Below are positions 9,340-17,609 of a stretch of DNA of 64,000 nucleotides, one piece after another. Origin of the DNA: GCA-2705995 sp048267965 (GTDB lineage: Bacteria; Bacteroidota; Bacteroidia; Flavobacteriales_G; Salibacteraceae); contig JBLWWK010000010.1 of assembly GCA_048267965.1 (NCBI GenBank), positions 1 to 64,000 of the forward strand, in the 5' to 3' direction. Every line of letters begins with the position of its first letter. Within the stretch, counting starts at the first letter, position 1. Under the pieces are notes generated by a model. That model was not told where the DNA came from, made no database searches, and saw only the letters and a program-made list of their open reading frames with translations. Both the position numbers and the translations under genes were made by a program.

Positions 9340-10022
9340 AAAGTTTAGCCGTACTTCTTCTTTCTACCTTTTTCATGTTTCAAGGTGTTTTCGCGCAAAT
9401 TAAGTCTGATAAAATAGACGAATCGTTAGCTACGGCTATCGCGCATATTCAGCAATTAAAGCGAAGTGTTGTCTTGGTAAGGCTGCCTACCCAAGAGAAT
9501 AAAATAAAACATTACATAAAGTACGGAAAGCCAGATGTGGCTAAAAAGGTGAGAGCTGAGCAAGACGAAGAAAACCGTGAAATTGTATTTGCTTTTGAAC
9601 AAAGATTCAGCTTTACACAGGTCTACTTTTTTTACAGTCATCAAAGTGAGCTTATTCGGGATAGAAATTTTAGCGAACTCGCTTTAATGAACAGTGATTT
9701 AGAGTTAGTTGAGAACGTAAATATCGATACATCAAGGCTTTACTTAATAGATATAGGCGATGTGTTTTTTCCTTCTTTTGGAACGCACATGAAAGGTTTA
9801 GCTGTTTTAAATCGTGATTTTGTTCCGCTAGAGAAGCCTTTTCCTTATTACGTGAGAAAGCGTTCAGGATTAAAGATTTTAGAGAGAACCTATGATCAAT
9901 TGGTACTCAAACTAAACGATAATTTGGTAGATTTTTACGCCAATTATGGATTCCAGATTCGCCAAGATTCTTCAGCTTGTCCAACTAACATTTCGTATCC
10001 GTTTTTAATGAAACACCCTTGA
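9336..10022 (+). CDS. Secreted protein of unknown function, 228 aa
   Basis: GTG 9336 overlaps the previous stop as GTGA. The N-terminus is a clear signal peptide (MKSLAVLLLSTFFMFQ, cleavage near VFAQ), so the product is exported. The mature part has a predicted helix (IAHIQQLKRSVVLVRLP) followed by mixed segments; I recognise no domain. The last 79 bases overlap the 3' end of convergent aroE, where the aroE tail is well conserved. The end of this protein may therefore be a recent read-through extension. Confidence 0.7.
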   Translation: MKSLAVLLLSTFFMFQGVFAQIKSDKIDESLATAIAHIQQLKRSVVLVRLPTQENKIKHYIKYGKPDVAKKVRAEQDEENREIVFAFEQRFSFTQVYFFYSHQSELIRDRNFSELALMNSDLELVENVNIDTSRLYLIDIGDVFFPSFGTHMKGLAVLNRDFVPLEKPFPYYVRKRSGLKILERTYDQLVLKLNDNLVDFYANYGFQIRQDSSACPTNISYPFLMKHP

Positions 10023-10672
10023 ATTTCAGCTTTTTGAAGCAATTTTGTTTTCTCAGGATTGTAAATTAAATCGTAAACCATCTGCGAAGAATTCAATTTT
10101 TCTGTAGCAATTGGAGGAAGCTCATTCAGTTGAGGAGCGGTTCCTACAGGAGTGCAATTCACAATTAAATCGAACTCAGATAAATGCTCATTTAGCCAAC
10201 CGTAGGAACGCGTTTTCGATTCTTTTTCAGTATTTCTACTGATGAGTTGCGTTTCTGTTGCTAATCGATGCAAAGCATAAAGAATTGCTTTAGAAGCTCC
10301 ACCAGTACCAAGAATGGCCGCTTTCTTAAAGCGTTTGTTGCCAAGAGTTTGAGAAAAACCAATCCAATCGGTGTTGAACCCAATAAGCTGTGAATCACGA
10401 AAAGCGATGGTATTTACGGCACCAATATTTTGTGCATGCTCATCGAGGTGAGTCAAAAAGGGAATAATTGATTCTTTGTAAGGAATGGTGACATTAAAAC
10501 CTCCAAAATTCATCTTTTGATCAAAAATGGATGAAAAATCGTCAATAGATGGTAACTCGAAATTTCGATACTCTGCTTGATTAGAAAGAGCCAGTTTTTC
10601 GAATTTTTCGGTGAAATAGCGAGAAGAAAAACTATGGCTTAACGTTTTACCGATAAGCCCATAAGTCATCAT
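9944..10672 (-). CDS. aroE: Shikimate dehydrogenase AroE
   Basis: NADPH-dependent reduction of 3-dehydroshikimate to shikimate in aromatic amino acid synthesis. It has 242 residues, near the short end of the family. The shikimate-binding SHSFSS lies at about residues 13-18, the catalytic Lys in NVTIPYKES, the Rossmann loop is GTGGASKA, and NCTPVG and YEMLVGQAEESW sit near the end. The start ATG overlaps the stop of the DUF368 gene as ATGA. A repeat copy (10139-10147) encodes Val-Gly-Thr in the TPVGT motif. Confidence 0.95.
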   Translation of the reverse strand: MMTYGLIGKTLSHSFSSRYFTEKFEKLALSNQAEYRNFELPSIDDFSSIFDQKMNFGGFNVTIPYKESIIPFLTHLDEHAQNIGAVNTIAFRDSQLIGFNTDWIGFSQTLGNKRFKKAAILGTGGASKAILYALHRLATETQLISRNTEKESKTRSYGWLNEHLSEFDLIVNCTPVGTAPQLNELPPIATEKLNSSQMVYDLIYNPEKTKLLQKAEIQGCFIKNGYEMLVGQAEESWRIWNP

Positions 10673-11595
10673 AATTCTGTTTTTCTTTGGTTAGCGCGTT
10701 CTAAACCAATAATTAATAAGAAGCCCACAACCATAAAAACAATCGCCATAACGGTATGGGGTTCTCCGCTGAAGTTAACGGGGAGCACACTTTCTTGCAA
10801 AAAGGGAACTTCTTCACCGTGAGAGTTGGTTCTAAATTGCAGGGTTTCTTTCCAAGGCCAAACTTTGTTTAACGAGCCAATCATAAAACCAGTTAAAACG
10901 GCAATGGTAACATCGTGAAAGCGTTTAAACATCCAGCTTAATAAGTGAGAGAAAGAAAGAAGTCCGGCTCCACATCCTACGGCAAAGGTGATGAGAACTT
11001 TAAGGTCAAAATCACTAATTGAGCCCAAAATGTACTTGTATTTACCGAGAAGGAGAAGGATGAAACTTCCTGAAATTCCAGGTAAAATCATGGCGCAAAT
11101 CGCGATCATACCAGAAAGAAAAACAAACCAAAGTGCTTCGGGAGTTTGTGCTGGAGTAGCCACGGTTATGTAGTAGGCAATTGCGGTTCCTACAGCTATT
11201 CCGATAAATGCTCCAATGTTCCACTTTCTAATTTTGGCTCCTACCGAAATAGAAGAGGCGATAATTAACCCGAAAAAGAACGACCACAATTGAACGGGGA
11301 AGTGCTCTAATAAATAGGTAATTACTTTCGCCAGTGATAAAATACTGATGAAAATACCGGAGAAGAGCGCTACTAGAAAATTACCGTTGATGTGTTTCCA
11401 AAAAGGGGCAATACCTTGTTTGAAAAGCACTTGAATTGCTTTGTGATCGATGGATTTTAAAGAGTTTACAAACTCTTCGTAAATTCCAGAGATAAATGCT
11501 ATTGTACCTCCAGAAACACCAGGAACCACATCAGCGGCTCCCATACCCATGCCCTTTAAGGCGATGAATACATATTCTTTAACTGAACGTGCCAT
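10669..11595 (-). CDS. DUF368 membrane protein, undecaprenyl-phosphate translocase (PopT) family
   Basis: A 308-residue polytopic membrane protein with about eight hydrophobic spans. The family signature GMGMGAADVVPGVSGGTIAF is near the N-terminus, and a second related half-signature ILPGISGSFILLLLG is near residue 170, consistent with an internal duplication. DUF368 proteins have been shown to recycle undecaprenyl phosphate across the membrane for envelope synthesis; that role here is inferred from family membership. Its ATG overlaps the rhodanese stop (TAATG) and its stop overlaps aroE, so it belongs to the coupled run from the TPR gene to aroE. Confidence 0.9.
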   Translation of the reverse strand: MARSVKEYVFIALKGMGMGAADVVPGVSGGTIAFISGIYEEFVNSLKSIDHKAIQVLFKQGIAPFWKHINGNFLVALFSGIFISILSLAKVITYLLEHFPVQLWSFFFGLIIASSISVGAKIRKWNIGAFIGIAVGTAIAYYITVATPAQTPEALWFVFLSGMIAICAMILPGISGSFILLLLGKYKYILGSISDFDLKVLITFAVGCGAGLLSFSHLLSWMFKRFHDVTIAVLTGFMIGSLNKVWPWKETLQFRTNSHGEEVPFLQESVLPVNFSGEPHTVMAIVFMVVGFLLIIGLERANQRKTEL

Positions 11596-11912
11596 TAATA
11601 CTTGGTTAGGGTAGGGTCTATTTCGTCTGCGTAAGCTAAAATACCTCCAACTAAGTTGTAGAGGTTGTCCATTTTAAATTCGTTTTCGAGCGCATCGATA
11701 ACAGCAGCTGAACGTTGGCCACTTCTGCAGTGAACCACTACTTTTTTGTCTTTCGAAATTTCGCTAGCTCTTTCAAGTACTTCTCCCATTGGAATGTGGA
11801 TAGCCTCTGGAATTTTAGCAATATCTCGCTCGTAAGCTTCGCGCACATCAATTAATTCAACCTCTTTCGATTGGATGCCTTCTTTTAGTTCGGTAACAGA
11901 AATCTCTTTCAT
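11595..11912 (-). CDS. Single-domain rhodanese-like protein
   Basis: 105 residues forming one rhodanese domain. The active-site loop VVHCRSGQRSA carries the catalytic Cys that would hold a persulfide, and ELIDVREAYE is the usual N-terminal signature. There is no signal peptide, so it is cytoplasmic. It is coupled by one-base overlaps to the ComA-like gene upstream and the DUF368 gene downstream. Next to an enzyme family that uses sulfite, a sulfur-carrier role is possible, but this is inference from position only. Confidence 0.9.
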   Translation of the reverse strand: MKEISVTELKEGIQSKEVELIDVREAYERDIAKIPEAIHIPMGEVLERASEISKDKKVVVHCRSGQRSAAVIDALENEFKMDNLYNLVGGILAYADEIDPTLTKY

Positions 11913-12697
11913 TATTCTCCGTATTGTTTGCGAATTTCATCTGGAACAAAAGAGAAAAAAGTATCTCCTCTTAAACCTAGACGTAGCGTTTCTAATGGAA
12001 TTACTTCGTTAGGAGCAATATTTCCTAAGTTTACGTTGGCTCCAAAATTATTGATGAAATATACTTGTTGGCCTTTAATGGGAGCTTCCCAAATAATGTT
12101 ATCGGCTCCTACTTCTGCGCTAAGGTGATCAATCATTTCTGTTTTAGCGCTACCGGTAGAATCGTAAATTCCGATGGTTCCGCTTTCTCTAGCTTCTGCA
12201 ATTACTTTCCAAGAACCTGCTTGTAATTCTGTGTTCATTTTATTGATCCATTCATCGTCTGAAAGAACCACATCAGAACTTTTAGAACCTACTTCTGAAA
12301 GTACGGTTACTTCTTTTGAAAGAATCTCAATGTATTTGAGTTTTTCTTCTTGCGGAATGTGAATACATCCATCTGAAACTTCGGCAACTTCTAAGTTGAG
12401 GGTATCGAGTAGTTTGCGGTAATCATCGAACATTCCGCGGGCTACATACACTTCAAACAAAGTACCACCTAAGTAGCATTTGATGTCAGCTTCTTTATAA
12501 AGAGCTAATTTAACTTTTAGGTTGTTGGTGAGGTAAGAAGTTCCGAAGCCAAATTTCACTAAATCGATGAGGTTTCCACACGATTCGATTACGTATTCGG
12601 TTTGGGTATTACTTAAGCCTTTATCCATCATCATGGTTAGGCCTTTTTCTCTATTTTTCTGTGTACGTTCCGGTAAAAATGGAAGTTCGAAATTCAT
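11912..12697 (-). CDS. Phosphosulfolactate synthase-like protein (ComA family)
   Basis: 261 residues resembling the ComA family (PF02679), which joins sulfite to phosphoenolpyruvate to give phosphosulfolactate. Visible segments include LIDLVKFGFGTSYL, KCYLGGTLFEVYVARG, EVSDGCIHIP, SGTIGIYDSTG and LRLGLRGDT, in the expected order. In methanogens the product feeds coenzyme M. In Bacteroidetes the physiological product is not settled, and sulfolactate or sulfonate metabolism is one option. It overlaps the rhodanese start by one base and follows the TPR gene by 2 bases. The family call is firm and the substrate is inferred. Confidence 0.85.
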   Translation of the reverse strand: MNFELPFLPERTQKNREKGLTMMMDKGLSNTQTEYVIESCGNLIDLVKFGFGTSYLTNNLKVKLALYKEADIKCYLGGTLFEVYVARGMFDDYRKLLDTLNLEVAEVSDGCIHIPQEEKLKYIEILSKEVTVLSEVGSKSSDVVLSDDEWINKMNTELQAGSWKVIAEARESGTIGIYDSTGSAKTEMIDHLSAEVGADNIIWEAPIKGQQVYFINNFGANVNLGNIAPNEVIPLETLRLGLRGDTFFSFVPDEIRKQYGE

Positions 12698-12699
12698 AG

Positions 12700-14115
12700 T
12701 TATTTAATCTTTTCTATCAAGTTGAGAACAGAGTGAAAAGAAAGTGATTCTGGGTAATATTCTAAAAAAGAAGCTACCTGTTCAGCGTCAATTTCAATGG
12801 CCTGTTCGAGATAATCAATTGCGTCTTCTTCCTGCCCGTTTTTAAGCAAATAGGCGGCAAATCTATAATAAATTTCAGACTGCTCTGGAAGCTTGTCAAT
12901 ACCTATTTCAATTACTTCGTTGGCTTCGTCAATCATGTTTTGATCGAAAAGCATTTCTGAGTAATCGAGATAAATAGAAAATTCAGTAGGGGCGTACTCT
13001 AGTGCTTTTTCATAGGCTTCAATAGCCTCGTCTATAAAGCCCAGTTTTTTATGTAAGTTACCTACGGTATACCACACATCACCGCTTTTAGCATCGATGG
13101 AGATAGCACGTTTGGCAAGGGCTAAACTTTCAAATTCGTTACCGCGAGTTGAGGCAATAGATGCCAAACCTAACCAAGCATTGGCCATATTGGCATCGCT
13201 TTGCGTAGCTTTTCTGTAGTAACGTTCAGCATTTTGAAGGTCTTCTAACTTTTCAAAACACTCGCCCATGTAGTAATAGGTTACAGAATCGATTAGCTCA
13301 AACTCTAAAGAAGAATGCAGTTCAACAATAGCCTCGTTGTATTTCTTAACACTCATAAAAGCGAGTGCTTTTGAGAAATAAGCAGAAGCAAAGTCTTCTT
13401 TAATAACAATGGCGTAATCAAAGGCTTCAGCGGCTTTTTCAAACATTTCAAGCTTTAGGTAAGCGTTACCTAAATTGAACCAAGCATGGTGAGAATACGG
13501 GTTGTTATCTACATGCTTTTGAAAAAATTCAACAGCATCAATATCGTTTTCTGTTTGGTCTAAACAAAAGGCAAGTTCGTAAAGAGCGTCATCGTTAAAC
13601 GCATCTCGCTGAAGAACTTGTTTTAAATAGCCAATGGCTTTTTGGAACTCTCCAAGCGATTGGTATTCGAACGAAATACTCAATAATATTTCTGTTGTTA
13701 ACTCTTCATCTGCGTATTGTAGGGCGTTTTCGAGCGTTTTAATGGCCAATTCAATTTTGCCCATTTGGCTAAGAACACTGGCTCTAGTTACTTGAATATC
13801 TGCGTTAGAAGGTTCAAGAAGTTCTACATGATTAATCACCGATAAGGCTTCTTCGTTACGACCTACAGAAGAAAGTAGTTCGGCCTCTCTTAGCGAAAGG
13901 TCAGAAGCAAAAGGGTGTTGTTGTCTTGCATGAGATAATACTTCGAACGCTTTTTTACTATCGCGTTCGTCCATATAATAGTCTATGAGATCTTCAAACT
14001 CTTCAACGTCAAAGAAAAAACTCTCGCCAGATGCACGCATCTTTTCGTAACGGCTTACTAGAGTTTTGGTGTCATTCCCTTCGAAGAAAGGATCAAAAAG
14101 TTCATCCATATTCAT
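12700..14115 (-). CDS. Cytoplasmic tetratricopeptide-repeat protein
   Basis: About 471 residues made almost entirely of TPR helices (around ten to twelve repeats), for example HHAWFNLGNAYLKLEMFEKA and AFDYAIVIKEDFASAYFSKA. There is no signal peptide, so it is probably a cytoplasmic scaffold; the partner is unknown. The start is ATG 14115 (MNMDELFDPF) or ATG 14109. The longer in-frame TTG at 14121 lies inside a TACCTTTG -7 box and is unlikely. It heads the operon continuing through the ComA-like gene, rhodanese, DUF368 and aroE. Confidence 0.85.
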   Translation of the reverse strand: MNMDELFDPFFEGNDTKTLVSRYEKMRASGESFFFDVEEFEDLIDYYMDERDSKKAFEVLSHARQQHPFASDLSLREAELLSSVGRNEEALSVINHVELLEPSNADIQVTRASVLSQMGKIELAIKTLENALQYADEELTTEILLSISFEYQSLGEFQKAIGYLKQVLQRDAFNDDALYELAFCLDQTENDIDAVEFFQKHVDNNPYSHHAWFNLGNAYLKLEMFEKAAEAFDYAIVIKEDFASAYFSKALAFMSVKKYNEAIVELHSSLEFELIDSVTYYYMGECFEKLEDLQNAERYYRKATQSDANMANAWLGLASIASTRGNEFESLALAKRAISIDAKSGDVWYTVGNLHKKLGFIDEAIEAYEKALEYAPTEFSIYLDYSEMLFDQNMIDEANEVIEIGIDKLPEQSEIYYRFAAYLLKNGQEEDAIDYLEQAIEIDAEQVASFLEYYPESLSFHSVLNLIEKIK

Positions 14116-14118
14116 GTG

Positions 14119-14126
14119 CAAAGGTA
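14119..14126 (-). promoter_or_regulatory. Bacteroidetes -7 box upstream of the TPR-ComA-aroE operon
   Basis: Minus-strand TACCTTTG (plus-strand CAAAGGTA) matches TAnnTTTG. It is only a few bases before the candidate ATGs at 14115 and 14109, implying a very short or absent leader if it is used. Confidence 0.45.
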
Positions 14127-14253
14127 ATTGGTCTATCTCAAATTTAACGAAAACCTGTGGGGAGATTTTATGAAGTATAACTTCTTATTCACAATTCTTT
14201 CAACAGAAGGCAAAAGGTGAGTTTTATCATCTTTCTTCGGAGTATGATTCGTT

Positions 14254-14261
14254 TATATTTG
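14254..14261 (+). promoter_or_regulatory. Bacteroidetes -7 box for glmM
   Basis: TATATTTG matches TAnnTTTG and lies 29 bases before the glmM ATG, giving an expected leader of roughly 20-25 bases. No convincing TTG -33 element is present. Confidence 0.5.
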
Positions 14262-14290
14262 TTTGCTAAAACTAATCTTAATCAAGAACA

Positions 14291-15676
14291 ATGACACTGA
14301 TAAAATCGATTTCAGGAATTCGAGGAACCATAGGAGGTAACCCAGGAGACGCGCTTACACCGTTAGATGTAGTAAAGTTTACAGCAGCTTACGGAACTTG
14401 GCTTAAGAAAGAATCTGGAAAAGAGAAGATTCAGCTCGTTATAGGTAGAGATGCTCGTATTTCTGGCGAAATGGTGAACAATCTTGTAGTAGGAACCCTA
14501 CAAGGATTAGGAATAGATGTTATCGATTTAGGTTTATCGACCACGCCAACTGTAGAAGTAGCGGTTCCTGCCGAAAAAGCAGACGGTGGAATTATCTTAA
14601 CAGCTTCTCATAATCCAAAACAATGGAATGCGCTTAAACTGCTTAATGCAAAAGGCGAATTTATTAGCGGAAAAGACGGTGAAGAAGTGCTGAGAAGGGC
14701 GCAAGAAGATGATTATGAGTTTGTTGAGGTTGATGATTTAGGAACTTACACAGAAAATTCTGAGTGGATTCAAAAACACATCGATCAAGTGCTCAACTTG
14801 CCACTGGTAGATGTTGAAGCCATTAAAAACAAAAAGTTTAAGGTAGCTGTAGATGCTGTAAATTCTACAGGCGGAATTTTTATTCCTGCGTTACTAAAAG
14901 CATTAGGAGTAGAAGAGGTAGTAGAATTGTACTGTGATCCTACCGGACATTTTCCACATAATCCAGAGCCTTTACCAGAAAATTTAACAGAAATATCATC
15001 TGCGGTAAAAGACCAAAAATGCGATGTTGGTATTGTGGTAGATCCTGATGTTGATCGTTTGGCCTTGGTTTGCGAAGATGGTTCAATGTTTGGCGAAGAG
15101 TATACGCTAGTGGCGGTAGCTGATTATGTGGTGGCCAACACTCCAGGAAATACTGTAAGTAACTTATCTTCAACCCGCGCACTCCGCGATGTTACCGAGA
15201 AACACGGTCAGCAATATTCTGCAGCTGCTGTTGGTGAAGTCAACGTGGTAGAAAAAATGAAAGCCGTAAATGCAGTTATTGGCGGTGAAGGTAATGGAGG
15301 AATTATCTACCCAGAATTACATTACGGAAGAGATGCCTTGGTTGGAGTTGCTTTATTTTTAACGCATTTGGCCAAGCAAAATATGAAAGCTACCGAGCTA
15401 AAAGCAACGTACCCGCCTTACCACATCTCAAAGAACAAAATTCAACTTACACCAGAAATTGATGTAGATAATCTTCTAGAAAAAGTTGAAAAACATTACC
15501 AAAACGAAGAAGTAACCACCATCGATGGTGTTAAAATAGATTTTGAAAACGAGTGGGTTCACCTAAGAAAATCGAATACAGAACCAATTATTAGAGTGTA
15601 TGCTGAAAGCAAAGACGAAGCAAGCGCATCTCAATTGGCAGAAACCATGATTTCTCAAGTAAACAGCCTCATCTAA
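14291..15676 (+). CDS. glmM: Phosphoglucosamine mutase-type phosphohexomutase
   Basis: Interconverts glucosamine-6-phosphate and glucosamine-1-phosphate on the way to UDP-GlcNAc, cytoplasmic. It has 461 residues in four domains. The phosphoserine loop is TASHNPKQWNALK (residues about 101-113), the metal loop VDPDVDRLAL, the sugar-binding loop GEGNGG and the C-terminal phosphate-binding RKSNTEPIIRVY. The N-terminal GIRGTIGG is typical. The family also contains phosphomannomutases, so GlmM is a subfamily inference. A cysteine desulfurase gene follows 21 bases after the stop. Confidence 0.85.
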   Translation: MTLIKSISGIRGTIGGNPGDALTPLDVVKFTAAYGTWLKKESGKEKIQLVIGRDARISGEMVNNLVVGTLQGLGIDVIDLGLSTTPTVEVAVPAEKADGGIILTASHNPKQWNALKLLNAKGEFISGKDGEEVLRRAQEDDYEFVEVDDLGTYTENSEWIQKHIDQVLNLPLVDVEAIKNKKFKVAVDAVNSTGGIFIPALLKALGVEEVVELYCDPTGHFPHNPEPLPENLTEISSAVKDQKCDVGIVVDPDVDRLALVCEDGSMFGEEYTLVAVADYVVANTPGNTVSNLSSTRALRDVTEKHGQQYSAAAVGEVNVVEKMKAVNAVIGGEGNGGIIYPELHYGRDALVGVALFLTHLAKQNMKATELKATYPPYHISKNKIQLTPEIDVDNLLEKVEKHYQNEEVTTIDGVKIDFENEWVHLRKSNTEPIIRVYAESKDEASASQLAETMISQVNSLI

Positions 15677-15697
15677 CACGGCAACTATTGATTTAAA

Positions 15698-16828
15698 ATG
15701 AAAGTGTACTTAGACAATGCAGCCACCACACCGTTGGCTGATGAAGTATTGGAAGCCATGGTGCCAGTACTCAAAAACTCTTACGGTAATCCTTCTTCTT
15801 CTCATTCATTTGGGAGAGAAGTTAGAGGTTTGGTAGAATCTTCTAGAAGGTCTATTGCCAAGCTGTTAAATGTTTCTCCGGGCGAAATTATTTTCACTTC
15901 AGGGGGTACAGAAGCAGATAACATGGCCATAAAAGGAGTTGTTTACGATTTAGGAGCGAAACATATTGTTACTACTCAACTCGAACACCATGCTGTTTTG
16001 CATACCATTGAAGAGTTAGCAGAGAAAAACAATATTCAAGTTCATTACCTAGATGTTAATGAAAAAGGTGTTTTCGAAATGGCTCAACTTGAGCAGATTT
16101 TAAAAGAAAACACTAACGTTTTTGTAAGTCTAATGCACGGTAACAATGAAATAGGCAACTTAATCGATTTAGATGCGGTAGGAACCATTTGCCGTTCTTA
16201 CGATGCTATTTTCCATTCAGATACGGTGCAAACCATGGCGCATTATACGTTTGATTTAGCGAAAACTCCTGTCGATTTTATTACGGGAGCGGCCCATAAA
16301 TTTCACGGACCCAAAGGAGTTGGCTTTCTATATGTAAACAAACGCTTGAAAATTAAGCCGTTAATGTATGGTGGTTCTCAAGAACGAGATATGCGTGCAG
16401 GAACCGAAAACGTATACGGAATTGTTGGTTTAGCCAAAGCAATGGAATTGTGCTACGAGCATCAAGATGAACATTTTGAGCACATAATGGGGCTTAAAAA
16501 ATACATGATCGAAGCGCTTAAAAAAGCATTGCCAACTGTTGGTTTTAACGGAAACAGCGATTCTGAACAAGATGCTTTGTACACTGTTTTGAATGTATCG
16601 TTACCAGAAACCGATAAAGGAGGTATGCTTCTTTTTAACTTAGATATTAAAGGTGTAGCTTGCTCGGGTGGTAGCGCATGCAGTTCAGGTTCTTCAATTG
16701 GTTCTCACGTTTTATCGGCTCTTAAAGCCAATCCGAAAAGACCAGCGGTTCGCTTTTCGTTTAGTCGATACACCCAAAAAGAAGATATTGACTATGCAGT
16801 TAATGTTTTAGCCAACCTCTACGAATAG
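15698..16828 (+). CDS. Cysteine desulfurase, NifS/IscS type
   Basis: PLP enzyme that removes sulfur from cysteine as a persulfide for Fe-S clusters or other thio-cofactors. It has 376 residues. The N-terminal YLDNAATTPL, the cofactor Lys in GAAHKFHGPKG and the catalytic Cys loop CSGGSACSSGS are all present. The short loop and the length point to the group I NifS/IscS branch. No scaffold iscU or iscA gene is adjacent, so it may be a general sulfur donor. A repeat copy (16178-16186) encodes Val-Gly-Thr in a surface region. Confidence 0.92.
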   Translation: MKVYLDNAATTPLADEVLEAMVPVLKNSYGNPSSSHSFGREVRGLVESSRRSIAKLLNVSPGEIIFTSGGTEADNMAIKGVVYDLGAKHIVTTQLEHHAVLHTIEELAEKNNIQVHYLDVNEKGVFEMAQLEQILKENTNVFVSLMHGNNEIGNLIDLDAVGTICRSYDAIFHSDTVQTMAHYTFDLAKTPVDFITGAAHKFHGPKGVGFLYVNKRLKIKPLMYGGSQERDMRAGTENVYGIVGLAKAMELCYEHQDEHFEHIMGLKKYMIEALKKALPTVGFNGNSDSEQDALYTVLNVSLPETDKGGMLLFNLDIKGVACSGGSACSSGSSIGSHVLSALKANPKRPAVRFSFSRYTQKEDIDYAVNVLANLYE

Positions 16829-16838
16829 AAATAAATTA

Positions 16839-17609
16839 GTGTCAGAGATAACGATTACATTTTTAGGAACTGGAACTTCGCAAGGAGTTCCAGTTATTGG
16901 TTGTAAATGTGCAGTCTGTAGTTCAACAGATACACGTGATCAACGGTTAAGAACTTCTGTGTTAATTAAAACTCAGGGCAAAACTTTTGTAATCGATACA
17001 GGGCCCGATTTTCGCCAACAGATGCTGAGAGAGCAAATTGACTCGCTCGATGGTGTGCTTTTTACCCACGAGCATAAAGACCATATTGCTGGCTTAGATG
17101 ATATCAGAGCCTTTAATTTTATTCAACGTAAAGACATGGAAGTCTTTGCAACAGAGCGGGTTCAAACTGCTTTAAAAAGAGAATTTTATTACGCTTTCGA
17201 AGAGGTGAAATACCCCGGAGTACCGCAAATTCTGTTAAAAACCATCGATAACCAACCTTTCGAGGCGAGTGGCATTACCTTTACTCCAATCGAAGTACTG
17301 CATTATAAAATGCCTGTGTTGGCATTTCGAGTGGGCGATTTCTCGTACGTAACCGATGCTAATTTTATTGCTGAAAGCGAAAAAGAAAAGCTAAAAAAGA
17401 GCAAAGTATTGGTGATTAACGCATTGCGAAAATCGGATCATATTTCTCATTTTTCGCTCGATCAAGCACTAGCATTAATCGAAGAATTAGAAGTAGAAAG
17501 AGCCTATATTACACACATCAGTCACCAAATGGGTTTGCACGCAGAAGTAGAAAAGCAACTTCCGCACAATGTGTTTTTAGCGCAAGATTCGCTCACAATT
17601 TCTATTTAA
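16839..17609 (+). CDS. MBL-fold metallohydrolase, PhnP-like
   Basis: 256 residues of the metallo-beta-lactamase fold. The metal site THEHKDH is complete, with the further ligands D in IDTGPDF and H in ITHISHQ visible. The N-terminal GTGTSQGVPVIGCKCAVC contains the Cys cluster found in the PhnP subgroup, which hydrolyses cyclic phosphodiesters; the substrate here is unknown. The start is GTG 16839 because no ATG fits before the conserved first strand. Its last 4 bases overlap the convergent dihydroorotase-like gene. Confidence 0.85.
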   Translation: MSEITITFLGTGTSQGVPVIGCKCAVCSSTDTRDQRLRTSVLIKTQGKTFVIDTGPDFRQQMLREQIDSLDGVLFTHEHKDHIAGLDDIRAFNFIQRKDMEVFATERVQTALKREFYYAFEEVKYPGVPQILLKTIDNQPFEASGITFTPIEVLHYKMPVLAFRVGDFSYVTDANFIAESEKEKLKKSKVLVINALRKSDHISHFSLDQALALIEELEVERAYITHISHQMGLHAEVEKQLPHNVFLAQDSLTISI

